A stretch of 64,000 bases of DNA, from positions 3,286,001 through 3,350,000 of the forward strand of contig JAZGTN010000094.1 of assembly GCA_037783415.1 (NCBI GenBank), given 5' to 3'. Source of the stretch: Leptasterias polaris. Lineage: Eukaryota > Echinodermata > Asteroidea > Forcipulatida > Asteriidae. The position numbers and the translations under genes are program-made. Shown here piece after piece: positions 1 through 24,090 of the stretch. A model generated the notes under the pieces. The model made no database searches. It was not told the origin of the DNA and saw nothing but the letters and a program-made list of their open reading frames with translations. Each line of letters begins with the position of its first letter. Within the stretch, counting starts at the first letter, position 1.

Positions 1-256
1 TGAGCAAGACACTTTGCTATAATTGCTTCTCTTCACCCAGGGGTATAAATGGGTACCTGCAAGGGTAGAGGTTGATATTGTGTTTGAAAAAGCCTTCGGA
101 GCGCCATCACGGCAGCCCGGGCAGTATACTCCCCAGGGAGCTGAGAAAGATTAAAGGAATGTTATTGGCCCAATGACCAGGGCACTAATGTAAAGCGCAT
201 TGATACGTTAATTGTGAAATGCGCTATATAAGAACTAGTTATTATTATTATTATAA
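1..256 (+). repeat. SINE (family A), 3' part
   Basis: This is the body and tail of a tRNA-headed SINE whose 5' end lies outside the window. It starts in the segment that follows the tRNA-like head in the other copies (TGAGCAAGACACTT), carries the 'tactccccagggagctgag' block, and ends in 'gcgctatataagaac' followed by an (ATT)n tail. A near match on the opposite strand is at 40389-40734, and another on this strand is at 47197-47549. Confidence 0.75.
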
Positions 257-471
257 ATGGAGGCTACAGCTATGGCTACTGTTGGTAAAGGTGTTGTTAA
301 GGAGGTCCTATACTTCAATGCATGATGATGTGGAAATGAAGCCATAGACGTAGCCCCCATTCCCCACACAGCCTAAATGACTTGTGTAGTAACCTTTGTG
401 GTAGTTCAGTCATTATTATGTTCCCTGCATGGGACAATGCACTGCTGCGGGTATTCAAATGTTTGGACCTT

Positions 472-801
472 TTAAAGGGTGTGTACAACATTGGTAATTG
501 CCAAAGACCTGTATCCACACTTGATGTGACCCAACATATACATGAAATAACAAACCTGTGAAAGTTTAAGCTCTTCGGTCTTCGGAGTCATGAGAAAACA
601 GTGAAAAACACCATAATATGTTTGAACTTTTTTTTCAAACATCGGATGTTATCCTGCAGGATAAAGACTATTGTTTTTCTCATTTCCTAAAAACTATGGC
701 ATTTCAAGCAAAGTTTCCCACCATGACCATCTTTATACATGTAAGTTATGTGCAAATCTGTGAACATTTATATTTTCAATCTTACCAATGTCGCACAATT
801 T
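472..801 (+). mobile_element. TTAA-flanked MITE, family 1 copy a
   Basis: A short non-autonomous DNA element. It begins TTAA|AGGGTGTGTACAACATTGG and its right end carries a diverged inverted copy (CCAATGTCGCACAATTTT). A second copy in the opposite orientation is at 2587-2939, and the two match over nearly their whole length. The TTAA flank is the target preference of piggyBac-type transposases; the family assignment is inferred. The 84-codon frame inside it is a chance reading. Confidence 0.6.
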
Positions 802-1045
802 TGTTTGCTTTGTGCATAAAAGCAATGTATGTTGGAACCCGATTTTCTCTAAAATGCTTGAATAGGTACTAGACTTGTACTGTCTGCTGACTACTCTCTT
901 TCCAACTACGCTTATGTTTTGAAATGGAAGGACAACAAAACATGATGACTTATAGAATGACGAAGGTTTGGAGTGGCGTAATTAAGGTCTCCCTTCTAGC
1001 ATAGAACTATGAATCCAATCTGAAACCTTTCCCCAATATACACAG

Positions 1046-1658
1046 GAGATTGAAGAACACGAACACCTCCTTGAAGAACTAGTTCTGACCAATAAAGAGC
1101 TGTCAGTTGAGGTGAAGGAAATGCAGCATGATCCCAAGACCGACCCACGTCACGTTATGTTCCCACATTTATTCAAGGAAACAACCAAGTAAGTACCAAG
1201 TGTTTGATCTACCAAAATAAAATATCTGATTAAGATTGTATTTTAATAGATGCTAAGTTCGCATCAGGGATAAAGAGTATTGTTTTGTTTTTCCTCATTT
1301 ATCGATGTGTATATTAAAAGCACTTTATACTCGGTACATGTATTGTACACAGTCATATTACTTGGGTGGGATTAGAACTCACATTTGCCATTCTTGAGCA
1401 GATGTCTTACCACTAGACCTCCGAGCTCAGGTTGGTTAAACTAAATTTAAGAACTTTCAATGGCATGACTAACAGGGTGGTTAAATGGAATGTCAATTAG
1501 AAACTAGAGGATTGGAATCAACTGGAAAAACCAATGATGTATCATAACTAGTAATTTAACCAAACCTGATGCAAATGTCTTATTTTACTCATTGTAGATG
1601 CACACCAGACATGGATGTAGTTCTTGATATTCCAACACAAGAGTGGCTCCCAATATAA
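1046..1658 (+). CDS. Last two exons of an unrecognised, probably coiled-coil protein
   Basis: Exon 1046-1188 has a good acceptor (cacag) and donor (gtaagt). It reads EIEEHEHLLEELVLTNKEL and continues through a DPRHVMFPHLFKE stretch. It leaves two bases that join in frame to 1598-1658 (acceptor attgtag), which adds CTPDMDVVLDIPTQEWLPI and a TAA stop. Together they make 67 C-terminal residues; upstream exons lie outside the window. The first half is Glu/Leu rich with heptad-like spacing, so a coiled coil is likely. I do not recognise the family. The first exon is convincing; the second rests on phase and splice-site fit alone. Confidence 0.55.
1305..1430 (-). repeat. SINE (family B) copy
   Basis: On the minus strand this holds a tRNA-like head related to 'gtggtctagtggtaagacat' with a B-box-like 'gagttctaatcccaccc', then a body ending near 'gagtataaagtgct'. 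Related copies are at 14323-14905, 26427-26580, 41270-41405 and 46098-46235. Confidence 0.6.
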
Positions 1659-2035
1659 ACACATGGTGGACACAACCAGGATTCGAATCTTGTACCTCAA
1701 GCTGGATATCTTTGTCTTGTGAACGACTAACTCCCTAAAGGCAGTATTCTAACGGCTAGAGATTTGTGCTAACGTGCTACCTTCTTTTCACCTCTATGGG
1801 AGGGTGCCCCAGTGCGGAGACATTATATGCATAAAGTCTCTTGTAAAGCTCATTCATTATCATGAAACAGATGATGTAATTTGTTGATATCAGATTACTT
1901 AACACTCAAAACAAGATCAAAGGTTGCAGACAAAACATGGTCACGTTAATAATAGTGGCTTCTTATCTAGCGCTCATATCCGTCACTCAAGGCCTTTAAA
2001 CAGTCAGTATTTTCCTGCAAGGCATAATGTGGAGC

Positions 2036-2220
2036 TATGTTTTTGAAGTATGAGACCTATTCCTTTACATAGCACCATGTAATGGTTTACAAGTTGCTGT
2101 GGCGCAATATGCAGCTAATCAAACCAGGAACATCGGTGCAAACTCCTCCTCATTTCAATAAGTGCATTACACAGCACACAGAACCAACGGCTTTACTTCC
2201 CATCCAAAGGACGCGCTAGA
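2036..2220 (-). repeat. SINE (family A) fragment
   Basis: Read on the minus strand, this matches the middle of the SINE at 50546-51128: the block around 'cctggtttgattggctgcat' and 'gcgccacagcaccttg' is shared with few differences. Head and (ATT)n tail are missing. Confidence 0.55.
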
Positions 2221-2586
2221 TGGAAGCTAGTCCTATTCGGAGGCTTCCTTTATTCATATTCTTAATGGAACTCTGTAAGTGTTAAAATATACACAAATTT
2301 GTACATAGTATGTGCCATTTAACACTGTTGAATATATGTAAATAGCAGATGTTGATTTGATTTATTTTACCAGAAAAACTGTATTAGGCCTTGCTCTGAA
2401 TTAATGGCTTTGGCAGTGGGCTTGGCTAGACTTCCATAAAGGCCTATTCTTCAATGTTGTCGCTGCCAACAACAGCCTTAGCCGTAGCTGAAGTCGCTTG
2501 ATTCATTCGCTGCATGATACTGAATGTTTGTGGACCTCTTTCAGAAACACCACTGTTCAATAATGCAAAAAGATATAGTGGCTTGA

Positions 2587-2939
2587 TTAAAGGGTGTGTA
2601 CAACATTGGTAAGATTGAAAATATAAATGTGCACATGACTTACATGGTATAAAGATGGTCATGGTGGAAAACTTCCCTTGAAATAGTTTTGCTTGAAATG
2701 CCATAGTCTTTAGGAAATGAGTAAAACAATAGTCTTAATCCTGCAGGACAAAATCCGATGTTTGAAAAGAAGTTAAAAGATATAATGGGGTTTTTCACTG
2801 TTTTTTTCATGACTCCGAAGACCGATTTAGCTTAAACTTTCACAGGTTTGTTATTTCATGTGTATGTTGGGCCACATCAAGTGTGGATACGGGTTTCTGG
2901 CAATTACCAATGTTGTACACACCCTTTAAGGCAGCTGCC
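2587..2939 (-). mobile_element. TTAA-flanked MITE, family 1 copy b
   Basis: Complete element with TTAA on both sides (2587-2590 and 2936-2939). Terminal inverted repeats of about 20 bp start AGGGTGTGTACAACATTGG on the left, and the right end reads CCAATGTTGTACACACCCT. It is the inverted counterpart of 472-801. The 86-codon minus-strand frame at 2444-2704 is part of the repeat and is not a gene. Confidence 0.75.
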
Positions 2940-4558
2940 CATTCATGGTAATTTGTCATAGTATTGTCCTAATATATGTATGGCAGACAATGGGTAGACA
3001 GACAGTAGCCACATGCAAGGGGGTCTATAATGTCATAAATTGCAACCCAAATTATGTGATGTCGAATACTTTGGAACACTAGGGGTGAAGACAATTCCTT
3101 GAGGCATATGCCTGCAATCAAGTGGACACCTAAATTACTCTGCACAAGAGAATGTGCATGTTGGCATTTTGAAATGCAACGTTCGGGTGGTTAAACGGAG
3201 CAGTCCATGTACACCAATTAGAACGTCCCCCCCCCCCCCCCCATTTTTTAAGAGCTGCTTGCTCCCTTAGAACAACGGATAACCCTGGTGAGTTCGATGG
3301 AACCGAGTGTCCCCAAAAAGCTCCCATTCCAAGTAGACTCTATGATGTACATAACTAAAAGTAAATATAAATCATGAATGATTGTATCTGTTTGCTTTGT
3401 TTGGTCAGTCGGGGATGAAATAAATTAATCATGAATCACTTTAGGTAAATCAGTGGGAGTTTTTAAAACGGGGAGGCCATGTACCTTTCTCTGCCCTAAT
3501 AATTATGAGCTGCAAGTAAAGAACTGGTATAAAATAAAGCTCCTCCCCTAATTGCATTGACCAATCACTACTGCAAACACGCACCCAAAAGTCTAACGCG
3601 TTAACTTTAAACCGAACTTGAGCGTCACCGAAGAGTCAAGACCTACTCACAAACAACCCAATGCAGACCCAGAATAAACTGTAAATCTTTTAATGAACAC
3701 TGCATACATATGTATAAATACCTTCATTTGATTTGTAGAGCCATTTCAGTAATAAATCAACCACTGGTGACATTGTAGGAGAGTGTAATGCTAAAATCAC
3801 GACGATTCTAGCTACCACATCAACTTAAATCCAAGGTCTGCCTCCAGTGGGATCAACATTTTCGTGCTTTGCACATAACTGTATCTTATTGTTGTATGGA
3901 CTACCCAGTGTGCATTAATTGAAAGCGAATTAACACATTCAAAATGTAATGTAAGACTCAAAAATTACGACTTGATTTGCCTATCCAAGTGTTATTCCTC
4001 TACTTTTAAAAAACAAAGAAATTGAAAAATAAATTATCGGTAAGTTTTGTTTGTGATCAAGAAGAACCTTTAAGTATCCAATTAGAATGTATCAACATAA
4101 CAAGTTTCAAAATCAGATTTGTGATTTGTGATTTGTTTCCACCCTCCATTGTAGTGCATGTACATGTATATACATTGTAATGGCCCATTTATAAACATGT
4201 GACAATTTGTTAACAATGCACCAGCCTGATGACCTTCCTTCATGATGCAGTCATTCACATTTGTACTTGTTTGTGGGAACTTTTTCATGACAGAGTCTCT
4301 ATCAAGAATCGACAGAGAAATAGATCAGAAAATTTGGCAACAAAGTCACGCATATGTATAAACAGGCATTATATCAATTACATCAATACCAAGAGATTCT
4401 ACACGGCATCCTCCAGCCCACAAAACCATTTACAATTCTGTTTTTCCCATTTATAATAATAACAACCGACGAGTAGTAATAATACTTCATGCTTCACACT
4501 TGTAGGACCTAAAACAAACTTTAAATGACTTCAAGGATAGAGCAGTGGAGTCCCTTCA

Positions 4559-6837
4559 TCACTTCTTCCAGTCGTTCTTTTCGTAGTCGTACTGGGAGGC
4601 GATACCGGTGACTGGGTTATTGCGGATAGCGATGTTGTATTTCACTGCTGCCTCTTGCCATTCCTTGGTCATGGTTTCTGGAAGTGGTGGGGCTACTACA
4701 TGGGGGGGGGGGGAACACAAAAAAGTAGAAATGGATTTATAAAACCTCCATTAACCCTGACCCCCAACTACAGAGGTACGTTCCACTTGTGCGACCGTTT
4801 GCGCTACTGTTGATAAAATGTGCGTCACGCTAACAGTTTTGAGCAGAACACGCTGTATTCAAAATCTAAGCACATGTTCACTTCAATTTGTCAGACCAAT
4901 CATTTTGTAGTATACATAATTATTCTGTGCGTTGGGCAATGTTTTGTCAACTGCTCTTTAAAATAAAATTAACTATTCTAATTACTACCTACTTTCTACA
5001 CATTTATATAAACAAAATACAATTTACCATAACAAATTAGAATACTTTAGAATGGATTAGTATAATTTCCATCGACTTGTTACAGCTTTCGTCCTTTCTT
5101 TTTAAGTTGGCGAACATATGCAAACACCTCCTCTACACCGTTTGCTGAATTTCGCAAACATTGCAAACGCCTTTTGTGCACAACGCGTTTCCCTTTGAAA
5201 TTTTTTTTTAAAGTGGGCAAACACTTGCGCTGTTCACCTGAGCGGATTGCACCCCTGGTATATCTTTGTATTCAATAAACACTTCACAAATCAACACAAT
5301 TAAAATAACACAATTTTGGTGATCACAACAGCACATGAAAAGCAAATGACAAAATGTGTACATGTAAGTCATAAACTTTGCAAATATTTGGGACTGATTT
5401 TTGTGTATTATCAATTCCATCTGTTTAAAAAGTACTTAAAAATGAAGTACAGGTTAAATATGCTGACACTCAGAAGTCAACATTTTTAGTTCAATTTAAT
5501 TGTACATGTACAAAAATACCTACATCTCAAAGCATTATTTTCTGAATGTACATTAGCATACATCACTATCAGAGGACGTCATACTTACTAAATTTCTTTT
5601 GGAGACCGTAGAAGAAAATTGCAACAGCACATGCGCCAAAGACTCCCCCAATGATATACTTCCATTCCCCGGTAGGTGCCCTCATCTCCGAATAACTCTT
5701 GTCAAAGCTCAATCTGTACACTATTTAAAAAAAATAAAATACACAAATTTAATATAGTTTAGAAAATCCATGATTTACTGAACACAGAGACTCCATTTTG
5801 TGAGCTACGCATGCACTTTGTTTGCCATTTTGCCAGCTACTTTGAAACAAATGAATAACACACTTTACAGGTACAGCCAATAAAAATGAACACTTAACAT
5901 CTTAATAATAATTCTGTTACTGATACGGTACATTTTCCAAACTAAAAAATTATCAAATGCACCTTACAATTAAACAAAATAAAACATGTAAAGAATAGAT
6001 ATAAAAATATGAAAAGAACAAGCAATAAGAACAATAGCAAAAGCAAAGAGTGAGGCAAATAATAAAAACAAATTTTTTTAATTTCCCAACAAAAACTCAC
6101 ACTTGTCACATCCCTCAAAACTATGGTTCATTGCACATATAATAATAAATAGGGATGAATGCAATGGGAGAGCTGTAGGGAACTATGGTGTCAATAGACA
6201 AACACATTTTAAAGTCACAATCTCGGACCAGAGTTGTGAAAGACTAAAAACACATTTAAAAGTCACAATCTTGGACCATAGTTGTGAAAGACTAAAAACA
6301 CATTTAAAAGTCACAATCTTGGACCATAGTTGTGAGAGACTAAAAACACATGAAAGTCTCACAATCTGGGACCGATTTGAAACAGTTTTTCAACGGAAAG
6401 CAAACGTGATATCAGAAAATGTGAGATAGCAAAGGGTGTTTCATAAACAGTCAGGAAGCTTCCGACTGTGCATGTGCAGTGACCAATTTAATTTGCATTG
6501 TTGCATCACTTATCTGCTTACACATACAAGAAGCGCGGCTTTTTCTTTGTGTACTGTTGAAGACACTGCAAAAACCTAGGAAAGATTGCGATGATTCAGG
6601 GGTAGTCGGAGGTAAATACTTACAAGCTATTTTTTCCTCTGCTGTAAGTTCCTTCCAGTCACCCGCCTCCTTGGCTTTCAGAGCCTGCATATCTGAGGTG
6701 AGGTCAGCTTCTGTGACGAACCGACATGGTGGAGCTGGATAGTCCAGTCGGTCAGCGTAAAATGATACACCCGATGATCGCTGACATGAAGTGGAAATCA
6801 ACCGCCTACTCGTGATCCTCAGCATATTGACAGCCAT
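4559..6837 (-). CDS. COX4: Cytochrome c oxidase subunit 4 (COX4)
   Basis: Nuclear-encoded subunit 4 of respiratory complex IV in the mitochondrial inner membrane. Minus-strand coding exons are 6837-6624, 5720-5589 and 4695-4559; all borders are GT/AG and the phases join to 160 aa (human about 169). The N-terminus is Arg/Ser rich with no acidic residue (MAVNMLRITSRRLISTSCQR), as expected of a mitochondrial presequence. Family marks are LYRLSFDKSYSEM, a single hydrophobic helix at about residues 93-111 after EWKY, and a C-terminus ending YDYEKNDWKK. The start is the first ATG after an acceptor at 6853, so a 5' UTR exon lies upstream (near 9274-9350). The last acceptor has two AG choices 3 bp apart (exon from 4695 or 4692), behind a poly-C tract. 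The intron at 5721-6623 holds a 48-bp tandem repeat. Confidence 0.95.
6205..6356. repeat. 48-bp tandem repeat, about 3 copies
   Basis: The unit runs 'agtcacaatctyggaccaka' plus 'gttgtgaaagactaaaaaca' and a short T/A tail, about 48 bp, repeated three times with small changes in COX4 intron 1. Because 48 is divisible by three it keeps an accidental 108-codon frame open (6103-6429), which is not a gene. Confidence 0.8.
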
Positions 6838-6973
6838 TGTTATTGTAAACGCACTGCAGAAATAAGATTTAAGAAAAATATACTTATTATTGAGATCTCA
6901 CTTAAAATACTTTAAAGTCTAATAAATAGGTGTCAAAACACTTGCCCATATCTTCACTGGGCAACACTAGTAC

Positions 6974-7078
6974 TAGTAGCGATAATCGCAATCCCTCGAT
7001 TCTCACGATGGTCATAGACTAGAGGATTTTGTACTTACCTTTTGTCAGGAGGATCGAGGGTTACGATTATCGCAACTA
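6974..7078. mobile_element. Short MITE, 'CGATAATCGC' family, 105 bp
   Basis: Ends are inverted repeats: TAGTAGCGATAATCGCAATC on the left and GGGTTACGATTATCGCAACTA-like on the right, with an ATCGAGGG/CCCTCGAT pair just inside. Same family as 8314-8639. No clean target duplication is visible. It lies in the COX4 5' UTR intron. Confidence 0.6.
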
Positions 7079-7556
7079 CAGTAACTAGGGCTACACAATT
7101 GACACCAATGTCCTTGCTCCATGTAGCCCCACAATAAGTGCCAATCCACTTTGCATCCTTGGCCCTAACGTTAGCACCAATGCAATCCAATCCACATTTG
7201 TGACTTTTTTTCTTAACAAATTCAGCAATAGGGCAATCTGCAAATACGGTATACCATCCCATTGGTAAGTTTTATGATCAGGAATGGAGCAGGTTAAAAA
7301 CGACAGTGGTCAGTGGGCACAAACATTGAATTGCATCAGTGCATTAGTGCTAACAATTACGTCACTTTATTTAGGACCAAGGCTTGCCAAAAGATACAAA
7401 GTGGATTGAAATTCTTTATTGGGCTCTGCTCCATGTTGGTACAATTGACTAGACCAAGACCCATTGTGGTCTATTCTGGTGTTCCATGCAGTTATTGTAC
7501 AGCAAGAACACAGTATAATTGGTTTCATTGAGACTCATGAGTTTTTGACTTGAGTA

Positions 7557-7720
7557 TAAATGTCCGTAAATTGGACATTAAAAAAGGAAGTTCAGGCAAC
7601 TGGACCCTTAGACAACTCTACAGTCGGACGACTCAACGGGTCAAACTAGATGGAACAGACAACTTGACGGTTTGACAAGACGTCATTGAGACATCTCAAC
7701 AGAGTGTCAAGTCAAGTCGA
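7557..7720 (+). repeat. Diverged 'GACAACTCGACAGTCG' repeat, plus orientation
   Basis: Degenerate copies of the motif that forms the 16-bp array at 27643-27980 (for example 'gacaactctacagtcggacg'). A minus-oriented counterpart lies at 8937-9063, so the two flank about 1.2 kb as an inverted pair, all inside the COX4 5' intron. Confidence 0.5.
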
Positions 7721-7981
7721 CAGGTGAGTGACGGATCTCCGTCACTGACGAATCTAATCAACTTACAATAAACAGACACCCAGACTAAATCACTTGGAAT
7801 CGCACAGAACATATTGGAGTCAAATAAGCAAATAAAATGATATCCTTTCTAGACGTACCCTATCGAATTATGTCCCTATAATAATGACAATGTGGTAGAT
7901 GCACGACCTTTTGAGTGCTTGATACTTAGCCCAATTAAGTGTAGCCTACTACAGTATTTTTTCAATTAAAACTGTAGTTTC

Positions 7982-8701
7982 CTAAAGGCACTGAACACGT
8001 TTGGTAATTACTCAAAATATATATTAGCATAAAAACTTACTTGGTAACCAGCAACGGAGAGCTGTTGATAGTATAAAACATTGTGAGAAACCACTCCCTC
8101 TGAAGTAACGTAGTTTTTGAGAAAGAGGTAACTTCTCACTAAAATAATAAAAGACTTCATGCATGAAGCCTTTTATTAGCATCTGAAAGCACACAAAATT
8201 GTGCAACAAGGGTGTTTTTTTCTTTCTTTATTTTCTTGCAACTTCGATGACCGATTCATCCCAAATTTTCACAGGTTTGTTATTTTATGCATATGTTGGG
8301 ATACACCGAGTGATAGTTGCGATAATCGTAACCCTCCTTTCCCGACGGGCTTTAGCCCGGAGGGTTACGAGACAATGAGCACGAGATTCGACCATTTGTG
8401 CCAAAACGTGCAATTTCGACCAATGTTGACAGACTAGTCACCAGATTTGCCCAATTTTTACCACTTTCAAAAATCATGAAACAAATTCTAAGAACATGGG
8501 CTTAATCTTCAATGTCTAACAAATCCAACCATAATACTCAAAACATCATTGAGAAAATTATTTTGAAGAAAAAAGATAAAAACTTACTGGAGACGGAGCG
8601 AAATGCTCGTGACGTGTAGACAGACGATTATCGCAACTAACCGAGTGACTGACAATACTGGTCTTTGATAATTACCAAACATGTTCAGTCAGTGCCTTTA
8701 A
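7982..8701 (+). mobile_element. TTAA-type MITE, family 2, with a nested insertion
   Basis: The left end reads (CTAA)AGGCACTGAACACGTTTGG and the right end is its inverted copy with an extra 4 bases, closing CAGTGCCT|TTAA. The outer element is interrupted at 8314-8639 by another MITE. A second copy of the outer element without that insertion lies at 55510-55869. Inside the COX4 5' intron. Confidence 0.8.
8314..8639. mobile_element. Nested MITE with 15-bp TIRs and 9-bp target duplication
   Basis: A 326-bp element with perfect 15-bp inverted ends (TAGTTGCGATAATCG and CGATTATCGCAACTA). It is flanked by the 9-bp direct repeat ACCGAGTGA at 8305-8313 and 8640-8648. The empty site is preserved in the 55510-55869 copy ('acaccgagtgacaatactgg'). 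A 9-bp duplication fits Mutator-like elements; that class call is inferred. Confidence 0.8.
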
Positions 8702-8936
8702 AACAAATACATATATGGCTGGTGTGCATGAACGCGGCACGGCCCTGTTTGCTGTCCTTCCAATTAGGAAAATGAGGTCCAACAACAAGTAGAAGTACAA
8801 CATGAACATCTGTATGCGTTAATTTAAAAAATCAAATAAATCGCTTTTAATTTAAAGTCAAGTGGGGAAGTGGTACGGCAGGATTATTTATACTTTATAG
8901 GATACGGAAATGTTTCCCTAAATTTCCTCAGCTCAA

Positions 8937-9063
8937 CCCCATCAAGTTGTCTGATCAAAAGTCAACTTGACTTATGGTTGAACAGACAAGCCTTGGTTGT
9001 GTGTGGAGCGTAGTTCAAGTTGTTTGACCCGTCGAGTTGTCCAACGGTCGAGTTGTCCAACAA
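8937..9063 (-). repeat. 'GTCGAGTTGTC' repeat, minus orientation
   Basis: Contains 'gttgtctgatcaaaagtcaa' and several 'cgagttgtcc' units. The first block is nearly identical to 28464-28500. It is followed directly by a (CAAAG)n run at 9062-9098. Confidence 0.6.
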
Positions 9064-9273
9064 AGCAAAGCAAAGCAAAGCAAAGCAAAGCAAAGCAAGG
9101 GCCTTAAATTTGTTTCTCAAGTTAACCTTTGCTTCCCTGTTCAAGCTAGCAAAACTACTTCAATCCGATACATATACAATCATTAAAAGTATTAATAATC
9201 TATTAAGACATTCGCTAAGTTAAAAAATATGTTTCAGATTAATAATCCTTTACAAAATGTTTAAGAAACTTAC

Positions 9274-9499
9274 AAAGTTGACCCGGCGTATTTTTCTTGC
9301 GTGTTCCCAGCAAAATGGCGTACGTGCTGGCTACTGACCGGCGGATCCTGCAACCGTCGGAAGAGGGCGCCCTATCAGTTTAACAGTTGATCTCGACTAA
9401 CATCCTTCTGTGTACTGTAGTGTAGCAACAAAGTCAATGGGAAAGTGGTCGAGTTAGACTTTAGTTTGAGAGGTGATTCGTTTGAGAGCTTCCTTCACA
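9274..9499. promoter_or_regulatory. Candidate divergent promoter, COX4 (-) and TTLL9 (+)
   Basis: On the minus strand a donor (gtaagt) at 9273 ends a likely COX4 5' UTR exon whose partner acceptor is at 6853. On the plus strand the first plausible TTLL9 ATG is at 9500. The stretch between is more GC rich than its surroundings. It contains GCAAAATGGCG (9310-9320; CGCCATTTTGC in the COX4 direction, a YY1-like site) and GAGGGCGCCCTAT (9363-9375). The same two words occur at 29004-29052 before SUPT16H. No TATA box is obvious. Transcription starts are inferred. Confidence 0.5.
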
Positions 9500-22345
<12,846 letters not shown>

Positions 22346-22493
22346 ATACCTACAAAGCAGTCATTTCATCACAACAAACGATGCACTGCTGAGGTGTCCA
22401 ACAAACAGTACATTGCTTGAAAACCAGAGCAGACCATAAACAAGAGAAATAATAACATCAGTTTCTATGCAGGCTCCGTAAAGTTTTTGTGGA

Positions 22494-22499
22494 AATAAA
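22494..22499 (+). terminator. TTLL9 candidate poly(A) signal AATAAA
   Basis: First canonical AATAAA after the TTLL9 stop (149 bases downstream), followed by T/GT-rich sequence (ttttgtttgtgt) as expected of a cleavage region. Confidence 0.6.
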
Positions 22500-22521
22500 A
22501 ATGGCCTTTTGTTTGTGTATC

Positions 22522-22916
22522 AACCCTCCTACTGTTGGAGCATTTAATATCATCCACTGTGGTTTTGAATGATAGATAAACTCTGCCAGCCTGCTGCATT
22601 ATGGTATCATGTTGTGAATGCCTCTACACAGTGCACACATGTAGCTCTGTGTTGCAGTCACTGTTCTATACACTTAAGGAAAATCCTATTCCTTAATACT
22701 GTAAATAACTCTGTGTGGACGTGTGTAAGTCCACCACAGTCAGTGTTTCAAATCCCTACATTATGTGGACCTCTTTTGTTCTCAGGTCCACACATTGTAT
22801 GTAGCGTTAAAACAGTGAGTTCTGGGCACAGTTGTGCCACCATACACAATCCGTCTAGTTGATTGGTTTCATATGGTTGGTTATACCACTAAAATGTCAC
22901 CAAGACTAGGAGGGTT
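22522..22916. mobile_element. MITE with AACCCTCCTAC ends
   Basis: Begins AACCCTCCTACTGTTGG and ends CTAGGAGGGTT. The interior 'atcatccactgtggttttga' and 'tgccagcctgc' blocks recur at 19866-19995, 37290-37515 and, amplified in tandem, at 41985-42465. Confidence 0.65.
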
Positions 22917-23499
22917 ACCTGTTACTTCAAGCCTGCAATTTAAAGCTTGAAGGATAGAGCATGCTTACATTAAAACCAGACAACAGAATAAAGTGTGACA
23001 CTTCCATGAAACCAGTTACCCAGACCTCTGCATTATAAAAATCTTTTGCCTTCCATTATTCAAGAGAACGTCATCAACCTTGAACAGTATAAAACATTTC
23101 CATCAAGTGCCATTCACACTCCCTTCCGTCCAGTAACAGTTCATTTTGTAAAAACTCATACAAATTGTTGTAAATTTTGTTACAAAGATTTTGTGTGTAA
23201 ATATACATGAATAAAACAGGTACATTATAATTATCAACGTATATTGACTAACAATCTGTGGTTTATTTACAAAAGAATCACTTTGCAGAACCCTGATGAG
23301 ATTCACATTGAAGTAAAAAAAGCTACACATTAAAAAATAACTCTTCTTAATGGTTGACCGAGTCCCAATGTACTCAGAAATAATTAGTAACAATAATAAG
23401 CGGGATGTGTCTTCACTACTGTTTTGGATGTGACACAAATATATGAAATATCAAATAATAAACCACAAGGGAAACTGACTGGGTAAATGTTTAAATGAT

Positions 23500-23660
23500 T
23501 TTGGGTTGAACAAAGAAAAATTGACAAGAGCGGGATTTGAACCAGACCTCCGGTTTAACGTGCCGGCGCTCTACCAACTGAGCTATCTAGCCCTATGTTG
23601 GCAGTGGTCTCCCTATTTTGTCAATATCTTTGTTCGGGGGGTGCCAGTCGGAAGCCATTC
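23500..23660 (-). repeat. tRNA-derived SINE (family C)
   Basis: On the minus strand: GGGCTAGATAGCTCAGTTGG, then TAGAGCGCCGGC and GGTTCAAATCCCGC, followed by a body. D-arm and T-arm boxes are good but the anticodon stem has a mismatch. The same head is repeated at 24001-24090, so this is a SINE and not a working tRNA gene. Confidence 0.7.
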
Positions 23661-24000
23661 GACCGTAAACTGCCGTGTAGCCAGGGATCACAAATATATG
23701 AACTGTACAAATCTTCTCTTTTTGAACATCCACAAGAACAAGTGATTGAGTTTTGCCTTACTAAACAATTCGACCAAAGCTTTCCGAATTCACAAGGAAA
23801 TCCATTCCTCGGAAGAATCTCGGTCTTAAAGAGGATCCAGTTGGCTGCCTCCTACCACTTTCATTTAAGTCGTACTTGATTACGTGGGTTTCCCCTATTT
23901 GGGAGTTTTTCTTCCAACATCTAAAACTGAAAAATTCTTCTATGGTTAATCTTCATGGGTTATCATCAGATAATTTTATAACTTGATTAATTTGGGGATG

Positions 24001-24090
24001 AACAAAGAAAAATTGACAAGAGCAACATGCAACCTCCAGTTTTACATGCCAGTGCTCTACCAACTAAGCTATCTAACCCTAAATTGGTGG
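24001..24090 (-). repeat. tRNA-derived SINE (family C), decayed
   Basis: Second copy of the head seen at 23500-23660, with the same flanking 'gaacaaagaaaaattgacaa' but mutated boxes. Confidence 0.65.

Larger units (their letters stand above)
1660..4555. other. Intergenic DNA between two convergent genes
   Basis: No coding exon could be supported here. It contains a minus-strand SINE A fragment (about 2036-2220), the second family 1 MITE (2587-2939) and a 16-base poly-C run near 3227. The rest is AT-rich unique-looking sequence, the right part of which probably includes the COX4 3' UTR. Confidence 0.5.

Noticed and set aside
23531..23592. Possible tRNA gene on the minus strand
   Set aside because: Good A- and B-box-like arms, but a mismatch in the anticodon stem and a second copy with the same flanks at 24001-24090 mark it as a SINE head.
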